Source of the DNA: Paeniglutamicibacter sulfureus | GTDB taxonomy: Bacteria > Actinomycetota > Actinomycetes > Actinomycetales > Micrococcaceae | NCBI RefSeq assembly: GCF_030512175.1 | Contig: NZ_JAULBL010000002.1 | Coordinates: forward strand, 1,982,149-2,046,148 | Direction: 5' to 3' | Length of the DNA stretch: 64,000 nucleotides | Shown: one piece after another, positions 44,405 through 53,099 of the stretch | How positions within the stretch are numbered: the first letter of the stretch is position 1 | Layout of the letters: the number at the start of each line of letters is the position of its first letter | Position numbers and translations under genes: made by a program | The notes under the pieces: model-generated | Databases searched by the model: none | The model's input: only the letters and a program-made list of their open reading frames with translations | Told to the model about the DNA's origin: nothing

Positions 44405-44409
44405 CACCC
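44380..44409. other. Hairpin overlapping the thrB stop codon
   Basis: GGGTGTTAGAG (44380-44390) pairs with CTCTAGCACCC (44399-44409) with one mismatch and an 8-base loop, so the stop TAG (44402-44404) is inside the right arm. It may be a weak terminator or mRNA end. A possible promoter (TTGAGT 44361-44366, 19 bases, TAGAGT 44386-44391) overlaps the same place and could serve rho. Confidence 0.45.
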
Positions 44410-44746
44410 GCCTGAAAAGAGTTGTCCGTATTTCGATGGATGACTCGTCGCGTTTCGTGCAGCCATCAATTCCTTCCCCCGCCGCGGCGGGTGGATCTTG
44501 GGGAATTCGATCATCACAAACCATTTTCGCTGGGCGAGCAGGCACACCCACACCATCCGATTGAAACCGTCAACCATGTTGGTGACTAGATCCCTTGGTG
44601 TGTCTCACGATCGACCGAAGCATCCGCCTCGTTCCACTTGGCGGTGCACGGCCGAACCTTTTCCCGCATCTGACGCGGGAACGGGGCTAGTCAAACGTTG
44701 CGGGTCTCTCTGACGGGATCCGCCCGACGAGGGGGAAGGAACCTTC
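44405..44746 (+). promoter_or_regulatory. Long structured leader of rho
   Basis: No gene in these 342 bases. The leader has a GC palindrome CCCGCCGCGGCGGG near 44478-44491, a 7-base hairpin TTCCCGC/GCGGGAA (44661-44681), and the ribosome-binding site GGGGGAAGGAACC before the GTG. A long untranslated leader is characteristic of rho, whose expression is autoregulated by premature termination in several bacteria; such control is inferred here. Confidence 0.55.
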
Positions 44747-46984
44747 GTGACCGAAACCACCAGCCTTACTGCAGGCGTGGAAGAAAACAACGCATCCAAG
44801 GGCGGCGGACTCGCCGGCCTGAAACTCGCACAATTGCAGGTGCTTGCGTCCCAGCTGGGCATCACCGGCGGTTCGCGGATGCGCAAGAACGATCTTGTCA
44901 CCGCGATCTCAAACCACCAGCGTGGCGGCTCCGTGGCCGACCGCGACGCCAAGGCCAAGGCAGAGCCCAAGGCCGACGCCAAGACCGAGGCCCCCGCCAA
45001 GGCGGAGAAGGCACCGGCCAAGTCGGCCGCCAAGGCCCCGGCCCGCGGCGCCGCCAAGGACGCTGCGAAGCAGGCGGAGGCCCCGGCCGCCGCCGAGCCG
45101 AAGGCCGATGTCGCACCGGCGGCCGCCGAGGCAAAGGCCGAACAGCCCGCCACCCGCCGCACCCGCAACCGCCGCGCCGATTCCAGCGGAACCGTGGCCC
45201 CGGCCGCCGAGGCACCCGCCGCCGAGCCGAAGGCCGACGCCGCCCCGGCCGCAGCCGAGTCGCCGGCGACCGAGGAGCGCGCACCGCGCCGCAACACCCG
45301 CAACCGCCGCGCCGAGTCCACCGGCACCACCGAGGCCCCGGCCGAAACGGCACCCGCTGCCGCGGCCGAGCCGGCATCTGCCGATTCCACCGAGTCGACC
45401 CAGGACGCCAACGAGTCCCGCAGTGAACGCGGCGACCGCAACGAGCGCAGCGAACGGAACCGCAACCGCCGGGACCGCAACCGCAACCGCCGCGAAAACA
45501 ACGCCAACACCAACGACTCCGCCGAGTCCACCGAGCCCGCCGAGGCCCAGGAGGACAAGCAGGTCGAGGCCAAGTCCGGCGACTCGCGTGCCAACGACGG
45601 CAAGTCGAACGAGCGCAGCGAGGACCGCCGCGAAAGCTCCGAGGAGCGCTCGGCCAACCGCCGCGAGCGCAATCGCGAACGCAATGAGCGCAACCGCGAG
45701 CGCAATGCCAACCGCAGTGAGCGCGGGGACCGCCAGGACCGCGGCAATGACCGCAACGACCGCAACGACCGGAACAACCGCCGCGGCCGCAACCGCAACC
45801 AGCCGGACGTCGATGACACCGAGTTCAGCGATTCGGACGTGCTGCTGCCGGTAGCCGGCATCCTGGACGTGCTGGACAACTACGCGTTCATCCGCACTTC
45901 CGGCTACCTCGCCGGCCCGTCGGACGTCTACGTCACCCTGAACCAGGTCAAGAAGTACAACCTGCGCAAGGGCGATGCCGTGGTCGGCGCCATCCGCGCT
46001 CCCCGCGAGAACGAGAACCCCTCCTCGCGAGCCAAGTTCAACGCCCTGGTGAAGCTGACGGCGATCAACGGCAAGACCCCGGAGGAGAATTCCAGCCGCG
46101 TTGACTTCTCCAAGCTGGTCCCGCTGTACCCGACCGAGCGCCTGCGCCTGGAGACCGACCAGAAGCTCATCGGCCCCCGCGTCATCGACCTGGTTGCTCC
46201 GATCGGCAAGGGCCAGCGCGGCCTGATCGTTTCGCCGCCCAAGGCTGGCAAGACCCTGATCCTGCAGTCCATCGCGAACGCCATCACCATCAACAACCCA
46301 GAGGTCCACCTCATGATGGTGTTGGTTGACGAGCGTCCCGAAGAAGTCACCGACATGCAGCGCACCGTCAAGGGCGAGGTCATTGCCTCGACCTTCGACC
46401 GCCCGGCCGACGACCACACCACCGTGGCCGAACTCGCCATCGAGCGCGCCAAGCGCCTGGTGGAAATGGGCATGGACGTCGTGGTCCTGCTGGACTCGAT
46501 GACCCGCCTGGGCCGCGCCTACAATCTGGCGGCCCCGGCCTCGGGCCGCATCCTCTCCGGCGGTGTCGATTCCTCGGCGCTGTACCCGCCCAAGCGCTTC
46601 TTCGGTGCTGCCCGCAACATCGAAAACGGCGGCTCGCTGACCATTCTCGCCACCGCGCTGGTGGAGACCGGGTCCAAGATGGACGAGGTCATCTTCGAGG
46701 AGTTCAAGGGCACCGGCAACATGGAGCTGCGCCTTTCCCGCCAGCTGGCGGACAAGCGCATCTTCCCGGCCGTCGACGTCAACGCGTCGGGTACCCGCCG
46801 CGAGGAGAAGCTGCTGTCCCCGGATGAGGTTCGGATCATGTGGCGACTGCGCCGCGTGCTCTCGGGCCTGGACACCCAGCAGGCTCTGGAGACCCTCACG
46901 GGCAAGATCCGCGAGACCTCCTCCAACGCCGAGTTCCTGATGCTCATCAACAAGACCACGCTGGGTTCCAAGAACGACGCCTAG
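44747..46984 (+). CDS. rho: Transcription termination factor Rho with a large low-complexity insertion
   Basis: A 745-residue Rho; E. coli Rho is about 420. The N-terminal Rho_N helical domain is residues 20-60 (GLKLAQLQVLASQLGITGG). Residues about 65-225 are Ala/Lys/Glu/Pro-rich, and 225-355 Arg/Asn/Asp/Glu-rich. From about 360 the cold-shock-like RNA-binding domain (GILDVLDNYAFIRTSGYLAG) and the ATPase with Walker A PPKAGKT, LLDSMTRLGRAYN and the final hexamerisation region are conserved. GC-rich actinobacteria often carry such insertions, which alter RNA binding and termination. GTG 44747 with AAGGAA. The insertion contains TRNRRADSSGT and TRNRRAESTGT about 45 residues apart. Confidence 0.97.
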   Translation: MTETTSLTAGVEENNASKGGGLAGLKLAQLQVLASQLGITGGSRMRKNDLVTAISNHQRGGSVADRDAKAKAEPKADAKTEAPAKAEKAPAKSAAKAPARGAAKDAAKQAEAPAAAEPKADVAPAAAEAKAEQPATRRTRNRRADSSGTVAPAAEAPAAEPKADAAPAAAESPATEERAPRRNTRNRRAESTGTTEAPAETAPAAAAEPASADSTESTQDANESRSERGDRNERSERNRNRRDRNRNRRENNANTNDSAESTEPAEAQEDKQVEAKSGDSRANDGKSNERSEDRRESSEERSANRRERNRERNERNRERNANRSERGDRQDRGNDRNDRNDRNNRRGRNRNQPDVDDTEFSDSDVLLPVAGILDVLDNYAFIRTSGYLAGPSDVYVTLNQVKKYNLRKGDAVVGAIRAPRENENPSSRAKFNALVKLTAINGKTPEENSSRVDFSKLVPLYPTERLRLETDQKLIGPRVIDLVAPIGKGQRGLIVSPPKAGKTLILQSIANAITINNPEVHLMMVLVDERPEEVTDMQRTVKGEVIASTFDRPADDHTTVAELAIERAKRLVEMGMDVVVLLDSMTRLGRAYNLAAPASGRILSGGVDSSALYPPKRFFGAARNIENGGSLTILATALVETGSKMDEVIFEEFKGTGNMELRLSRQLADKRIFPAVDVNASGTRREEKLLSPDEVRIMWRLRRVLSGLDTQQALETLTGKIRETSSNAEFLMLINKTTLGSKNDA

Positions 46985-46993
46985 CTGCCCATG

Positions 46994-47042
46994 CGCCCAG
47001 TTTCACCGTGCCCGGACACCCCGGGCTCGGTGAGGCTGGGCG
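46994..47042 (+). terminator. Strong hairpin terminator after rho
   Basis: Three stacked stem sections: CGCCCAG/CTGGGCG, CACCG/CGGTG and GCCCGG/CCGGGC, separated by small internal loops, spanning 46994-47042. It is placed 10 bases after the rho stop and before prfA. A weak -10-like TACACT lies at 47076-47081 for prfA. Confidence 0.75.
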
Positions 47043-47113
47043 TTGGTCGTTAACACCAGATTCCTTTTCGTTCCCTACACTGGGAACCAGTCGTAGTGAA
47101 AGAAGCTGAAAAC

Positions 47114-48196
47114 ATGTTTGAGTCCGTACAGGGCCTACTCGATGAGCACGCAGCCCTCCAGGCCCGGCTCTCGGACCCCGCCGTTTACCAAGACCAGGCC
47201 CTGGCCCGCAAGCTCGGCCGCCGTTCCGCCGAGCTCAACGGCATTGTCGAGGCGCACCGGCGCTGGAAGCAGGCCACCGAGGACCTCGAGACGGCCCGGG
47301 AAATGGCCGACGAGGACCCCGACTTCGCCGCCGAGGTCGAGGAGCTGAACACCAAACTGCCCGTGTTGGAGGAAAAGTTGCGCCGGCTGCTGATCCCGCG
47401 CGACCCCAACGACGCGCGCGACGTGATCCTCGAGGTCAAGGGCGGGGAAGGCGGCGACGAGGCTGCCCTCTTCGCAGCCGACCTGCTGCGCATGTACACC
47501 CGCTACGCGGAGACCAAGGGCTGGAAGACGGAGCTCATCTCCTTCAACGAGTCGGACCTCGGCGGCTACAAGGACGCGCAGATGGCCATCAAGGGCAAGT
47601 CCAACGACCCCGCCGAAGGCGTCTACGCGCACCTGAAGTTCGAGGGCGGGGTGCACCGCGTGCAGCGCGTGCCGCAGACCGAGTCCCAGGGACGGATCCA
47701 CACCTCGGCCGCCGGCGTGCTGATCCTGCCCGAGGTCGACGAGCCCGAAGAGGTCGACATCCACCCGAACGACCTGAAGGTCGATGTCTACCGCTCCTCG
47801 GGCCCCGGCGGCCAGTCGGTGAACACCACCGACTCCGCGGTGCGCCTGACCCACCTGCCCACCGGCATCGTGGTGGCCATGCAGAACGAGAAGTCGCAGA
47901 TCCAGAACCGCGAGGCAGCCATGCGCGTGCTGCGTTCGCGCCTGCTGGCCCACCAGCAGGCCATCATCGACGCGGAAAACTCCGACATCCGCAAGTCGCA
48001 GGTGCGCACCATGGACCGCTCCGAGCGCATCCGCACCTACAACTACCCGGAAAACCGGATCGCCGACCACCGCACCGGCTACAAGGCCTACAACCTTGAC
48101 CACGTGATGAACGGCGAGCTGGACCCGCTGATCAACTCCTGCATCGAGATGGACGAGCAGCAGCGCCTGGACGCCATCGGCGGGGACAAGGGCTAG
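47114..48196 (+). CDS. prfA: Peptide chain release factor 1
   Basis: A 360-residue class I release factor that ends translation at UAG/UAA. The GGQ motif is in [15 protein letters not shown]; the codon-recognition tripeptide region is [20 protein letters not shown] being the PxT form (PVT/PAT in others) of RF1; N-terminal coiled-coil helix domain residues 1-95. ATG 47114 was preferred over the GTG at 47096, as [12 protein letters not shown] matches the family start. Next to prmC, the methyltransferase that modifies its GGQ glutamine, 7 bases downstream. Confidence 0.97.
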   Translation: MFESVQGLLDEHAALQARLSDPAVYQDQALARKLGRRSAELNGIVEAHRRWKQATEDLETAREMADEDPDFAAEVEELNTKLPVLEEKLRRLLIPRDPNDARDVILEVKGGEGGDEAALFAADLLRMYTRYAETKGWKTELISFNESDLGGYKDAQMAIKGKSNDPAEGVYAHLKFEGGVHRVQRVPQTESQGRIHTSAAGVLILPEVDEPEEVDIHPNDLKVDVYRSSGPGGQSVNTTDSAVRLTHLPTGIVVAMQNEKSQIQNREAAMRVLRSRLLAHQQAIIDAENSDIRKSQVRTMDRSERIRTYNYPENRIADHRTGYKAYNLDHVMNGELDPLINSCIEMDEQQRLDAIGGDKG

Positions 48197-48203
48197 GACG
48201 CAG

Positions 48204-49073
48204 GTGAGCGAATCGGGAAGCGGCAGGCCGCTGGCGCAGGTGCTCGGCGATGCAGCGGCAGTCCTCGAATCCGCCGGGGTGCCCTCCCCGCGGGTGGATG
48301 CCGAGCTGCTGGCTGCCCACGTGCTTGACGTGGGCCGCGGGCGGCTGGCCTCGATGTCGATGATGGGGGAGAGCTTCACCCCCGCCGCTGCTGCAAGCTT
48401 CGAGCAACTGGTGGCCAGGCGCGCCACCCGCGTGCCGCTGCAACACCTCACCGGCGTCGCCCATTTCCGGTACCTGGACCTTTTTGTGGGTCCCGGCGTG
48501 TTCGTGCCGCGGCCCGAGACCGAGTCGGTGGTGCAATTGGCCATCGACGCCGCCCGCGGGATGGAGCACCCGCTGATGGTCGACCTTGGCACCGGGTCCG
48601 GCGCGATCGCCGGCTCGCTGGCGCATGAAGTGCCCGGGGCACGGGTCCACGCGGTGGAGCTTTCCGACGACGCGTTCCCCTACGCACAGCGCAACCTGGC
48701 GCCGCTGGGTGTCAACCTGGTGCAGGGGGACCTGACCCACGCGTTTGCCGAGCTCGACGGGAGCTGCGACGTGGTCGTCTCCAATCCGCCCTACATCCCC
48801 GCCAACGCCCTGCCGCGCGAACCCGAGGCCCGGGACCACGACCCGCATATGGCGCTGTACGGGGGAGGGGAGGACGGCATGGTCCTGCCCCGCGCCGCCG
48901 AGGCCTCCGCAGCACGGTTGTTGCGCCCCGGGGGCTTCTTCGTCATGGAACACGCCGAGGTCCAGGCCGCTGGCATGGCGGCGATGTTTGCCGCCTCCGG
49001 ACACTGGGAGCAGGTGGCGACCCACCGTGACCTGACCGGACGAGACCGTGCCACGAGCGGCATCCGCCGCTGA
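48204..49073 (+). CDS. prmC: Peptide chain release factor N5-glutamine methyltransferase
   Basis: A 289-residue Rossmann-fold SAM methyltransferase that methylates the Gln of the GGQ motif in RF1 and RF2. SAM-binding motif VDLGTGSGAIAGSLAHE and the catalytic NPPY in VVVSNPPYIPANALP with the following EPEARDHDPHMALYGGGEDG are characteristic. N-terminal helical bundle about 1-85. Start GTG 48204, 7 bases after prfA, with AGGACGCAG upstream. The prfA-prmC-tsaC order is widely conserved. Confidence 0.96.
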   Translation: MSESGSGRPLAQVLGDAAAVLESAGVPSPRVDAELLAAHVLDVGRGRLASMSMMGESFTPAAAASFEQLVARRATRVPLQHLTGVAHFRYLDLFVGPGVFVPRPETESVVQLAIDAARGMEHPLMVDLGTGSGAIAGSLAHEVPGARVHAVELSDDAFPYAQRNLAPLGVNLVQGDLTHAFAELDGSCDVVVSNPPYIPANALPREPEARDHDPHMALYGGGEDGMVLPRAAEASAARLLRPGGFFVMEHAEVQAAGMAAMFAASGHWEQVATHRDLTGRDRATSGIRR

Positions 49074-49094
49074 AAACCCACGAAACATGGAAGA

Positions 49095-50108
49095 ATGAAT
49101 CACGTGACTTCACGTTTTGATGCCCGCGACAGCCAGCAACTGAAGGCTGGTCTCGAGGCCGCACGCGACGCATTGGCCCAAAACCGATGCATCGTGATGC
49201 CCACAGACACCGTCTACGGCATTGCCGCCGACGCCTTTTCCGCCCAGGCCGTGGCGACCCTGCTGGCCGCCAAAGGCCGGGGACGGAACATGCCGCCCCC
49301 GGTGCTGATCCCCCAGACAGCCACGATGGACGGCCTGGCCATCGACATCCCCGCCTTCGCCCGGGACCTGGCAGCGGAATTCTGGCCCGGCGCGCTGACC
49401 CTGATACTTCACGCCCAGCCGTCACTGACCTGGGACCTGGGGGAGACCCGCGGCACCGTGGCCCTGCGGATGCCCGACGACGAGGTGGCCCGCCAACTGC
49501 TGCGCAGCACCGGCCCGCTGGCCGTCTCCTCGGCGAACCGCACCGGTCACCCCGCCGCCGCCACCGCCGAGGCCGCCTTCGGTCAGCTCGGCGAGACGGT
49601 CGAGGTGTACCTTGAGGCCGGGGCCCGCCCGATCGCCGGTGAAGCCTTGAGCTCCACCATCGTCGACTGCACCCTCACCCCGCCCCGCGTGGTGCGCGCC
49701 GGTGCGATCTCCGTTGAGGCGCTGCGCGTGGTGGTTCCCGACCTTCTGGACACCGACGGTCAACCGGACCCGGCCCTGACAGTGGACGCCGCGCCGTCAT
49801 CCGATGAATCCGGTGCGGGGCTAGAGCAAGCCGAAGCCGATGTGAACGACGCTGCAGCGGAAGCCCTGCCCGCAAGTGATGATTTCTTGTTGCCCGACGC
49901 CAACAGCGACAGCGACAGCGCCGAAGCCGAAGCCGAAGCCGAAGCCGAAGCCGACGCCGACGCCGATGCCGACATCGCGTCAGGCCCTGCCACTACGCAT
50001 TCGGACGCCAAGTCCGGCACGTCGCCGGGGGCCGCTCCCGTTGAAACACAGAATCGCGGCGGCACCGAAAGCGGGGACGCCGCAGGGGAGTCCGCCCGGA
50101 CACCATGA
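49095..50108 (+). CDS. tsaC: L-threonylcarbamoyladenylate synthase (TsaC/Sua5/YwlC) with a long acidic tail
   Basis: A 337-residue protein. Residues 1-215 are the YrdC/TsaC fold (MPTDTVYGIAADAFSAQAV, RGRNMPPPVLIPQ, SSANRTGHPAAATAEAAFGQ, STIVDCTLTPPRVVRAG), which makes the threonylcarbamoyl-AMP used for t6A in tRNAs. Residues 216-337 are a very acidic, low-complexity extension including SDSDSAEAEAEAEAEADAD, not part of the enzyme. It could bind RNA-binding partners or be disordered ballast. ATG 49095 lies close to its ribosome-binding site; GTG 49104 would be better spaced. The stop overlaps the ATG of the next gene (ATGA). Confidence 0.92.
   Translation: MNHVTSRFDARDSQQLKAGLEAARDALAQNRCIVMPTDTVYGIAADAFSAQAVATLLAAKGRGRNMPPPVLIPQTATMDGLAIDIPAFARDLAAEFWPGALTLILHAQPSLTWDLGETRGTVALRMPDDEVARQLLRSTGPLAVSSANRTGHPAAATAEAAFGQLGETVEVYLEAGARPIAGEALSSTIVDCTLTPPRVVRAGAISVEALRVVVPDLLDTDGQPDPALTVDAAPSSDESGAGLEQAEADVNDAAAEALPASDDFLLPDANSDSDSAEAEAEAEAEADADADADIASGPATTHSDAKSGTSPGAAPVETQNRGGTESGDAAGESARTP
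49920..49973 (+). repeat. Hexanucleotide tandem repeat in the tsaC tail (GCCGAA/GCCGAC, nine units)
   Basis: Five exact GCCGAA units at 49920-49949, followed by GCCGAC, GCCGAC, GCCGAT and GCCGAC to 49973. In frame they read Ala-Glu and Ala-Asp pairs. Length change by whole units would preserve the frame and only lengthen or shorten the acidic tail. Confidence 0.95.
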
Positions 50109-51223
50109 GAAGCTATTTGCTCCTGATCGGGATCACGTTCATGACCTCGTATCTGCTCACTCCGGTGCTCCGGGTCCTGGGTGTGCGATTCATGCCCCAG
50201 CTCCCGGTGCGTGACCGCGACTTCCACCACAAGCCCACCCCCAAGCTGGGTGGGGTTGCCATTGTGGGGGCGCTGTACCTGGGAATCTCGGTGGCCCAGC
50301 AGATGTCGTTCTTCTCCGGCATCTTCAGGTCCCCCGAGCCCATCCAGGGAGTGCTGATCGCCTTGGCCATCATCCTGGTCATGGGGGTGCTCGATGACCT
50401 GATCGACCTGCGCTGGTGGGCCAAGCTCATCGGACAGGTCGCCGTGGGCCTGGTGATTGTCCAGCACGGGATCCTGCTCAAGGCCCTGCCCGTCGGGTCG
50501 CTGCATATCGATTCCCCTGCCCTTCAGGTCTTCGTCACGGTGCTGGTCATCGTGGGCACGATGAACGCGATCAACTTCGTCGACGGGTTGGACGGCCTCG
50601 CCGCGGGGATCTCGGCCATCGGGGCGGCAACCTTCTTTGTCTACAGCTACTTGCTGGCCACGCGCGTCAGCGCGGAGGACTACGCCAACTTCTCGGCGCT
50701 GCTGTGTGCGGTGCTGCTGGGGGCGACGCTGGGCTTCCTTCCGCACAACTTCCAACCGGCTTCCATCTTCATGGGAGAGACCGGAGTGCTGGCCATCGGG
50801 CTGCTTTTTGCGGTGGCCACCCTTGCCGTTACCGGCGACGTGCTGGGGCAGGATGCCTTCCGCTTCCGCAACGTCCCGGCATTTATGCCGGTGATCCTGC
50901 CGGTCGCCGTGATCGTGCTGCCGTACCTGGACCTGTTGCTATCCGTCATCAGGCGGACGGCCAAGCGCAAATCACCCTTCAGTGCCGACCGCGGGCACAT
51001 CCACCACCGCTTGGTGGACCTGGGGCACAGCCCCCGCGCCGTGGTCCTGATCCTCTACCTATGGGCGGCGCTGGTTGCCTCCGGGGTCGTGGTGATTTCG
51101 CTGAGCGACAGACGAATCGCAATTCCCCTTTATGTTGCGGCCTTCATTTTCGTGACGTTCGTCACCTGGCTGCCCATGCTCAAGCGGGCGCACGGCAAGC
51201 TCGGCTTGCCCGGCGCCAAGTAG
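50105..51223 (+). CDS. wecA: MraY/WecA-family undecaprenyl-phosphate sugar-1-phosphate transferase
   Basis: A 372-residue protein with about eleven membrane helices. Signatures: DRDFHHKPTPKLGGVAI at the start, catalytic Asp pair MGVLDDLIDLRWW, NAINFVDGLDGLAAGI and the cytoplasmic GHIHHRLVDLGHS. The HIHHR form marks WecA/TagO rather than MraY. It loads GlcNAc-1-phosphate on decaprenyl/undecaprenyl phosphate to begin arabinogalactan or teichoic-type polymers. ATG 50105 overlaps the tsaC stop. In mycobacteria the corresponding gene also lies just before the atp operon (Rv1302), which supports orthology. Confidence 0.94.
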   Translation: MRSYLLLIGITFMTSYLLTPVLRVLGVRFMPQLPVRDRDFHHKPTPKLGGVAIVGALYLGISVAQQMSFFSGIFRSPEPIQGVLIALAIILVMGVLDDLIDLRWWAKLIGQVAVGLVIVQHGILLKALPVGSLHIDSPALQVFVTVLVIVGTMNAINFVDGLDGLAAGISAIGAATFFVYSYLLATRVSAEDYANFSALLCAVLLGATLGFLPHNFQPASIFMGETGVLAIGLLFAVATLAVTGDVLGQDAFRFRNVPAFMPVILPVAVIVLPYLDLLLSVIRRTAKRKSPFSADRGHIHHRLVDLGHSPRAVVLILYLWAALVASGVVVISLSDRRIAIPLYVAAFIFVTFVTWLPMLKRAHGKLGLPGAK

Positions 51224-51259
51224 GCCCTCCTTTCCCTGTAGCGCCGGGCCCATCGGCGG

Positions 51260-51289
51260 TTCGGAGCCCCGTTCTATCTCGTGTAGAAT
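51260..51289 (+). promoter_or_regulatory. Possible SigA-type promoter of the atp operon
   Basis: TTCGGA (51260-51265), 18 bases, TAGAAT (51284-51289), about 100 bases before ATG 51388. The -10 is good and the -35 moderate. The leader between holds GGAGG and CCTCC that could pair. Confidence 0.45.
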
Positions 51290-51387
51290 TCAAGGTGCCT
51301 CTTCACGGAGGAACATACCCCCCATCAAGCCTCCATGTCATGCAGGGCCCATCAGCGGTGCTGCTGCAACAAGGGAACTGGACATAC

Positions 51388-51885
51388 ATGATCAAGTCGG
51401 GACGCGGTTCCAAACCGAGCGGTGCGCTGGTTGCATCGTCGGCTCCGCGCTCCCCGTGGTTGGGCATCCTGAAGACGTGCGTTTCCTACACCGTTGGTGT
51501 CGGCGCCGTTGCGTCCATCGTCGCTTGGCCGATCCTGGGCGCGCAAGCGGCCGGTTCGCTGGCGTTCGGATGCGCCCTGATCGTTGTTTTCTTCGGCATC
51601 AGCCTGCTCGTTGCCGATTGGGCAGGACGGCATCGCGCCAGTTGGGCGCTGCCGGCCTTCCTGTTCATGTATTTCATCAAGGTCCTTGGCATGGGTTTCC
51701 TGGTGCTTTTTTCCGGACTGCCCGAATGGGTGCTTGCGCCCTACTTCATGTGGGGGGCCATTGGTTCCCTGGTGCTGTGGCAGGTCGGAGAGATTCGCGC
51801 CTTTTCCCGGGCGAGGCTTCCCATTTTCAACCAGGACGATCCATCGCCGTCTCCATCCGATGGAGGCGATCATGGAAAACCCTGA
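51388..51885 (+). CDS. AtpI-like membrane protein at the head of the atp operon
   Basis: A 165-residue protein with four membrane helices (residues about 28-55, 58-80, 90-115, 120-140) and polar ends. It matches by position the small hydrophobic gene before atpB (Rv1303 in M. tuberculosis), usually called an AtpI-like or ATP synthase I-like protein. No enzymatic motif. It probably aids assembly of the c-ring or membrane part. ATG 51388; the adjacent in-frame region upstream is wecA shadow. It overlaps the next small gene by 14 bases. Confidence 0.75.
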   Translation: MIKSGRGSKPSGALVASSAPRSPWLGILKTCVSYTVGVGAVASIVAWPILGAQAAGSLAFGCALIVVFFGISLLVADWAGRHRASWALPAFLFMYFIKVLGMGFLVLFSGLPEWVLAPYFMWGAIGSLVLWQVGEIRAFSRARLPIFNQDDPSPSPSDGGDHGKP

Positions 51886-52120
51886 GATGGACCCCAGCCA
51901 AGCGCCAAGTCAGGCCCCCGTCCGCGAGTACGTCAACTACATTGTTGGCGGGCTGCTCGCGTGGGGTTTGATAGGCTGGGGCCTGGATCTTTTGCTGGAC
52001 ACTCGCTGGATAGTTTTCCTCGGGGCGCTCTTAGGCGCCACCGCCGGATTGTTTCTGGCTCGCCACCATTTGCGGCATCGACGCCGCGAGTTTCCACGCA
52101 GCGATGAGATCGACCACTAG
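51872..52120 (+). CDS. AtpZ/AtpI-family small membrane protein
   Basis: An 82-residue protein with two helices (GGLLAWGLIGWGLDLLL and VFLGALLGATAGLFLARHH) and a basic tail. The two-helix layout and position just before atpB fit the AtpZ/AtpI family that accompanies many F1Fo operons and has been linked to c-ring assembly or Mg transport. ATG 51872, with GGAGG 5-9 bases upstream inside the previous gene; the open frame upstream is a shadow. Stop at 52120, and atpB begins 78 bases later. Confidence 0.78.
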   Translation: MENPEMDPSQAPSQAPVREYVNYIVGGLLAWGLIGWGLDLLLDTRWIVFLGALLGATAGLFLARHHLRHRRREFPRSDEIDH

Positions 52121-52198
52121 AACTTCACACGGTGTGCGGTGCCTTGCGCCGAATCACCGATTTTGCCCCACGACCGAAACTGCAGAGAGGACAGCGCG

Positions 52199-53005
52199 TT
52201 GACCGCGTTTGCGCTTCCGACGGCCACTGAACCCTATGTCCCGCCGTCGATTTCCGACACCCACCTTCCCGAGGTGCTGCCATGGTTAGCCGAGTACGGG
52301 ACCGGTTTCGGCAAGCAGATGGTCATGATCATCCTCTCGATCATCTTGATCGTGTGGTTCTTCAAGTCGGCCATCAAGAATCCGAAGCTGGTACCAGGCA
52401 AGGCACAGTTCCTGGCCGAAAGCGCCTACGGCTTCGTCCGTAACAGCGTGGGCCGCGACATCATTGGCGAGAAGAACTTCGCCCAGTGGGTGCCGATGCT
52501 CTTTGCGACCTTCTTCTTCATCCTGCTGAACAACCTCTTCGGAGCAATCCCGTTCCTGCAGCTTCCCTCGTTCTCCCACGCCGGCGCGGCTTACGCCATG
52601 GCCATCATCATCTACGGCACCTGGATTGCCGTCGGCGTGAAGAACCACGGCATCCGCTACTTCAAGCTGGCCGTCGTTCCCTCGGGGGTCCCGGGGTGGA
52701 TCCTGCCGCTGTTGGTGCCGTTGGAAATCATTTCCAACTTCATCGTCCGCCCGCTGACCCACTCCTTGCGTTTGATGGCAACCATGCTCGCCGGCCACAT
52801 CATCGTGATGCTTGCCGCCACCGGTGCCCAGCACTTGATCATGGTCCAGGAGTCGCTGGCCCTGAACGCCGTTGGCGTGCTGGTCATCGTCGGTTCCGTG
52901 GCGATGTACTTCCTCGAACTCCTGATCATGGTCCTGCAGGCATTTGTCTTCACCCTGCTGACCGCCCTCTACATCCAGGGTGCCCTGGATGCAGACGCCC
53001 ACTAA
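52199..53005 (+). CDS. atpB: ATP synthase Fo subunit a
   Basis: A 268-residue membrane subunit forming the proton half-channels with subunit c. The essential Arg sits in HSLRLMATMLAGHIIVM, and the C-terminal helix ends LQAFVFTLLTALYIQGALD, as in all a subunits. Start TTG 52199 with GAGAGG 8 bases upstream; the ORF opening at 52139 has no ribosome-binding site. Following gene is atpE after 94 bases that contain a hairpin. Confidence 0.96.
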   Translation: MTAFALPTATEPYVPPSISDTHLPEVLPWLAEYGTGFGKQMVMIILSIILIVWFFKSAIKNPKLVPGKAQFLAESAYGFVRNSVGRDIIGEKNFAQWVPMLFATFFFILLNNLFGAIPFLQLPSFSHAGAAYAMAIIIYGTWIAVGVKNHGIRYFKLAVVPSGVPGWILPLLVPLEIISNFIVRPLTHSLRLMATMLAGHIIVMLAATGAQHLIMVQESLALNAVGVLVIVGSVAMYFLELLIMVLQAFVFTLLTALYIQGALDADAH

Positions 53006-53066
53006 TTCGGGCTCGCACCACACAAACAAAGTTTTCCCCTTCATCAGGGAATGACCTCACAACCTG

Positions 53067-53081
53067 CCGACAAAGTGTCGG
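53067..53081 (+). other. Hairpin in the atpB-atpE spacer, just before the atpE ribosome-binding site
   Basis: CCGACA AAG TGTCGG, a perfect 6-base stem with a 3-base loop, ending 9 bases before AAAGGAAC of atpE. Such structures often stabilise the atpE part of the transcript, as more c subunits are needed than others. Confidence 0.6.
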
Positions 53082-53099
53082 TATCTTGAAAGGAACGAA

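Noticed and set aside
44605-45879. Minus-strand frame rich in Leu-Arg-Ser repeats opposite rho
   Set aside because: It mirrors the repetitive Arg/Asn/Glu codons of the Rho insertion and has no independent support.
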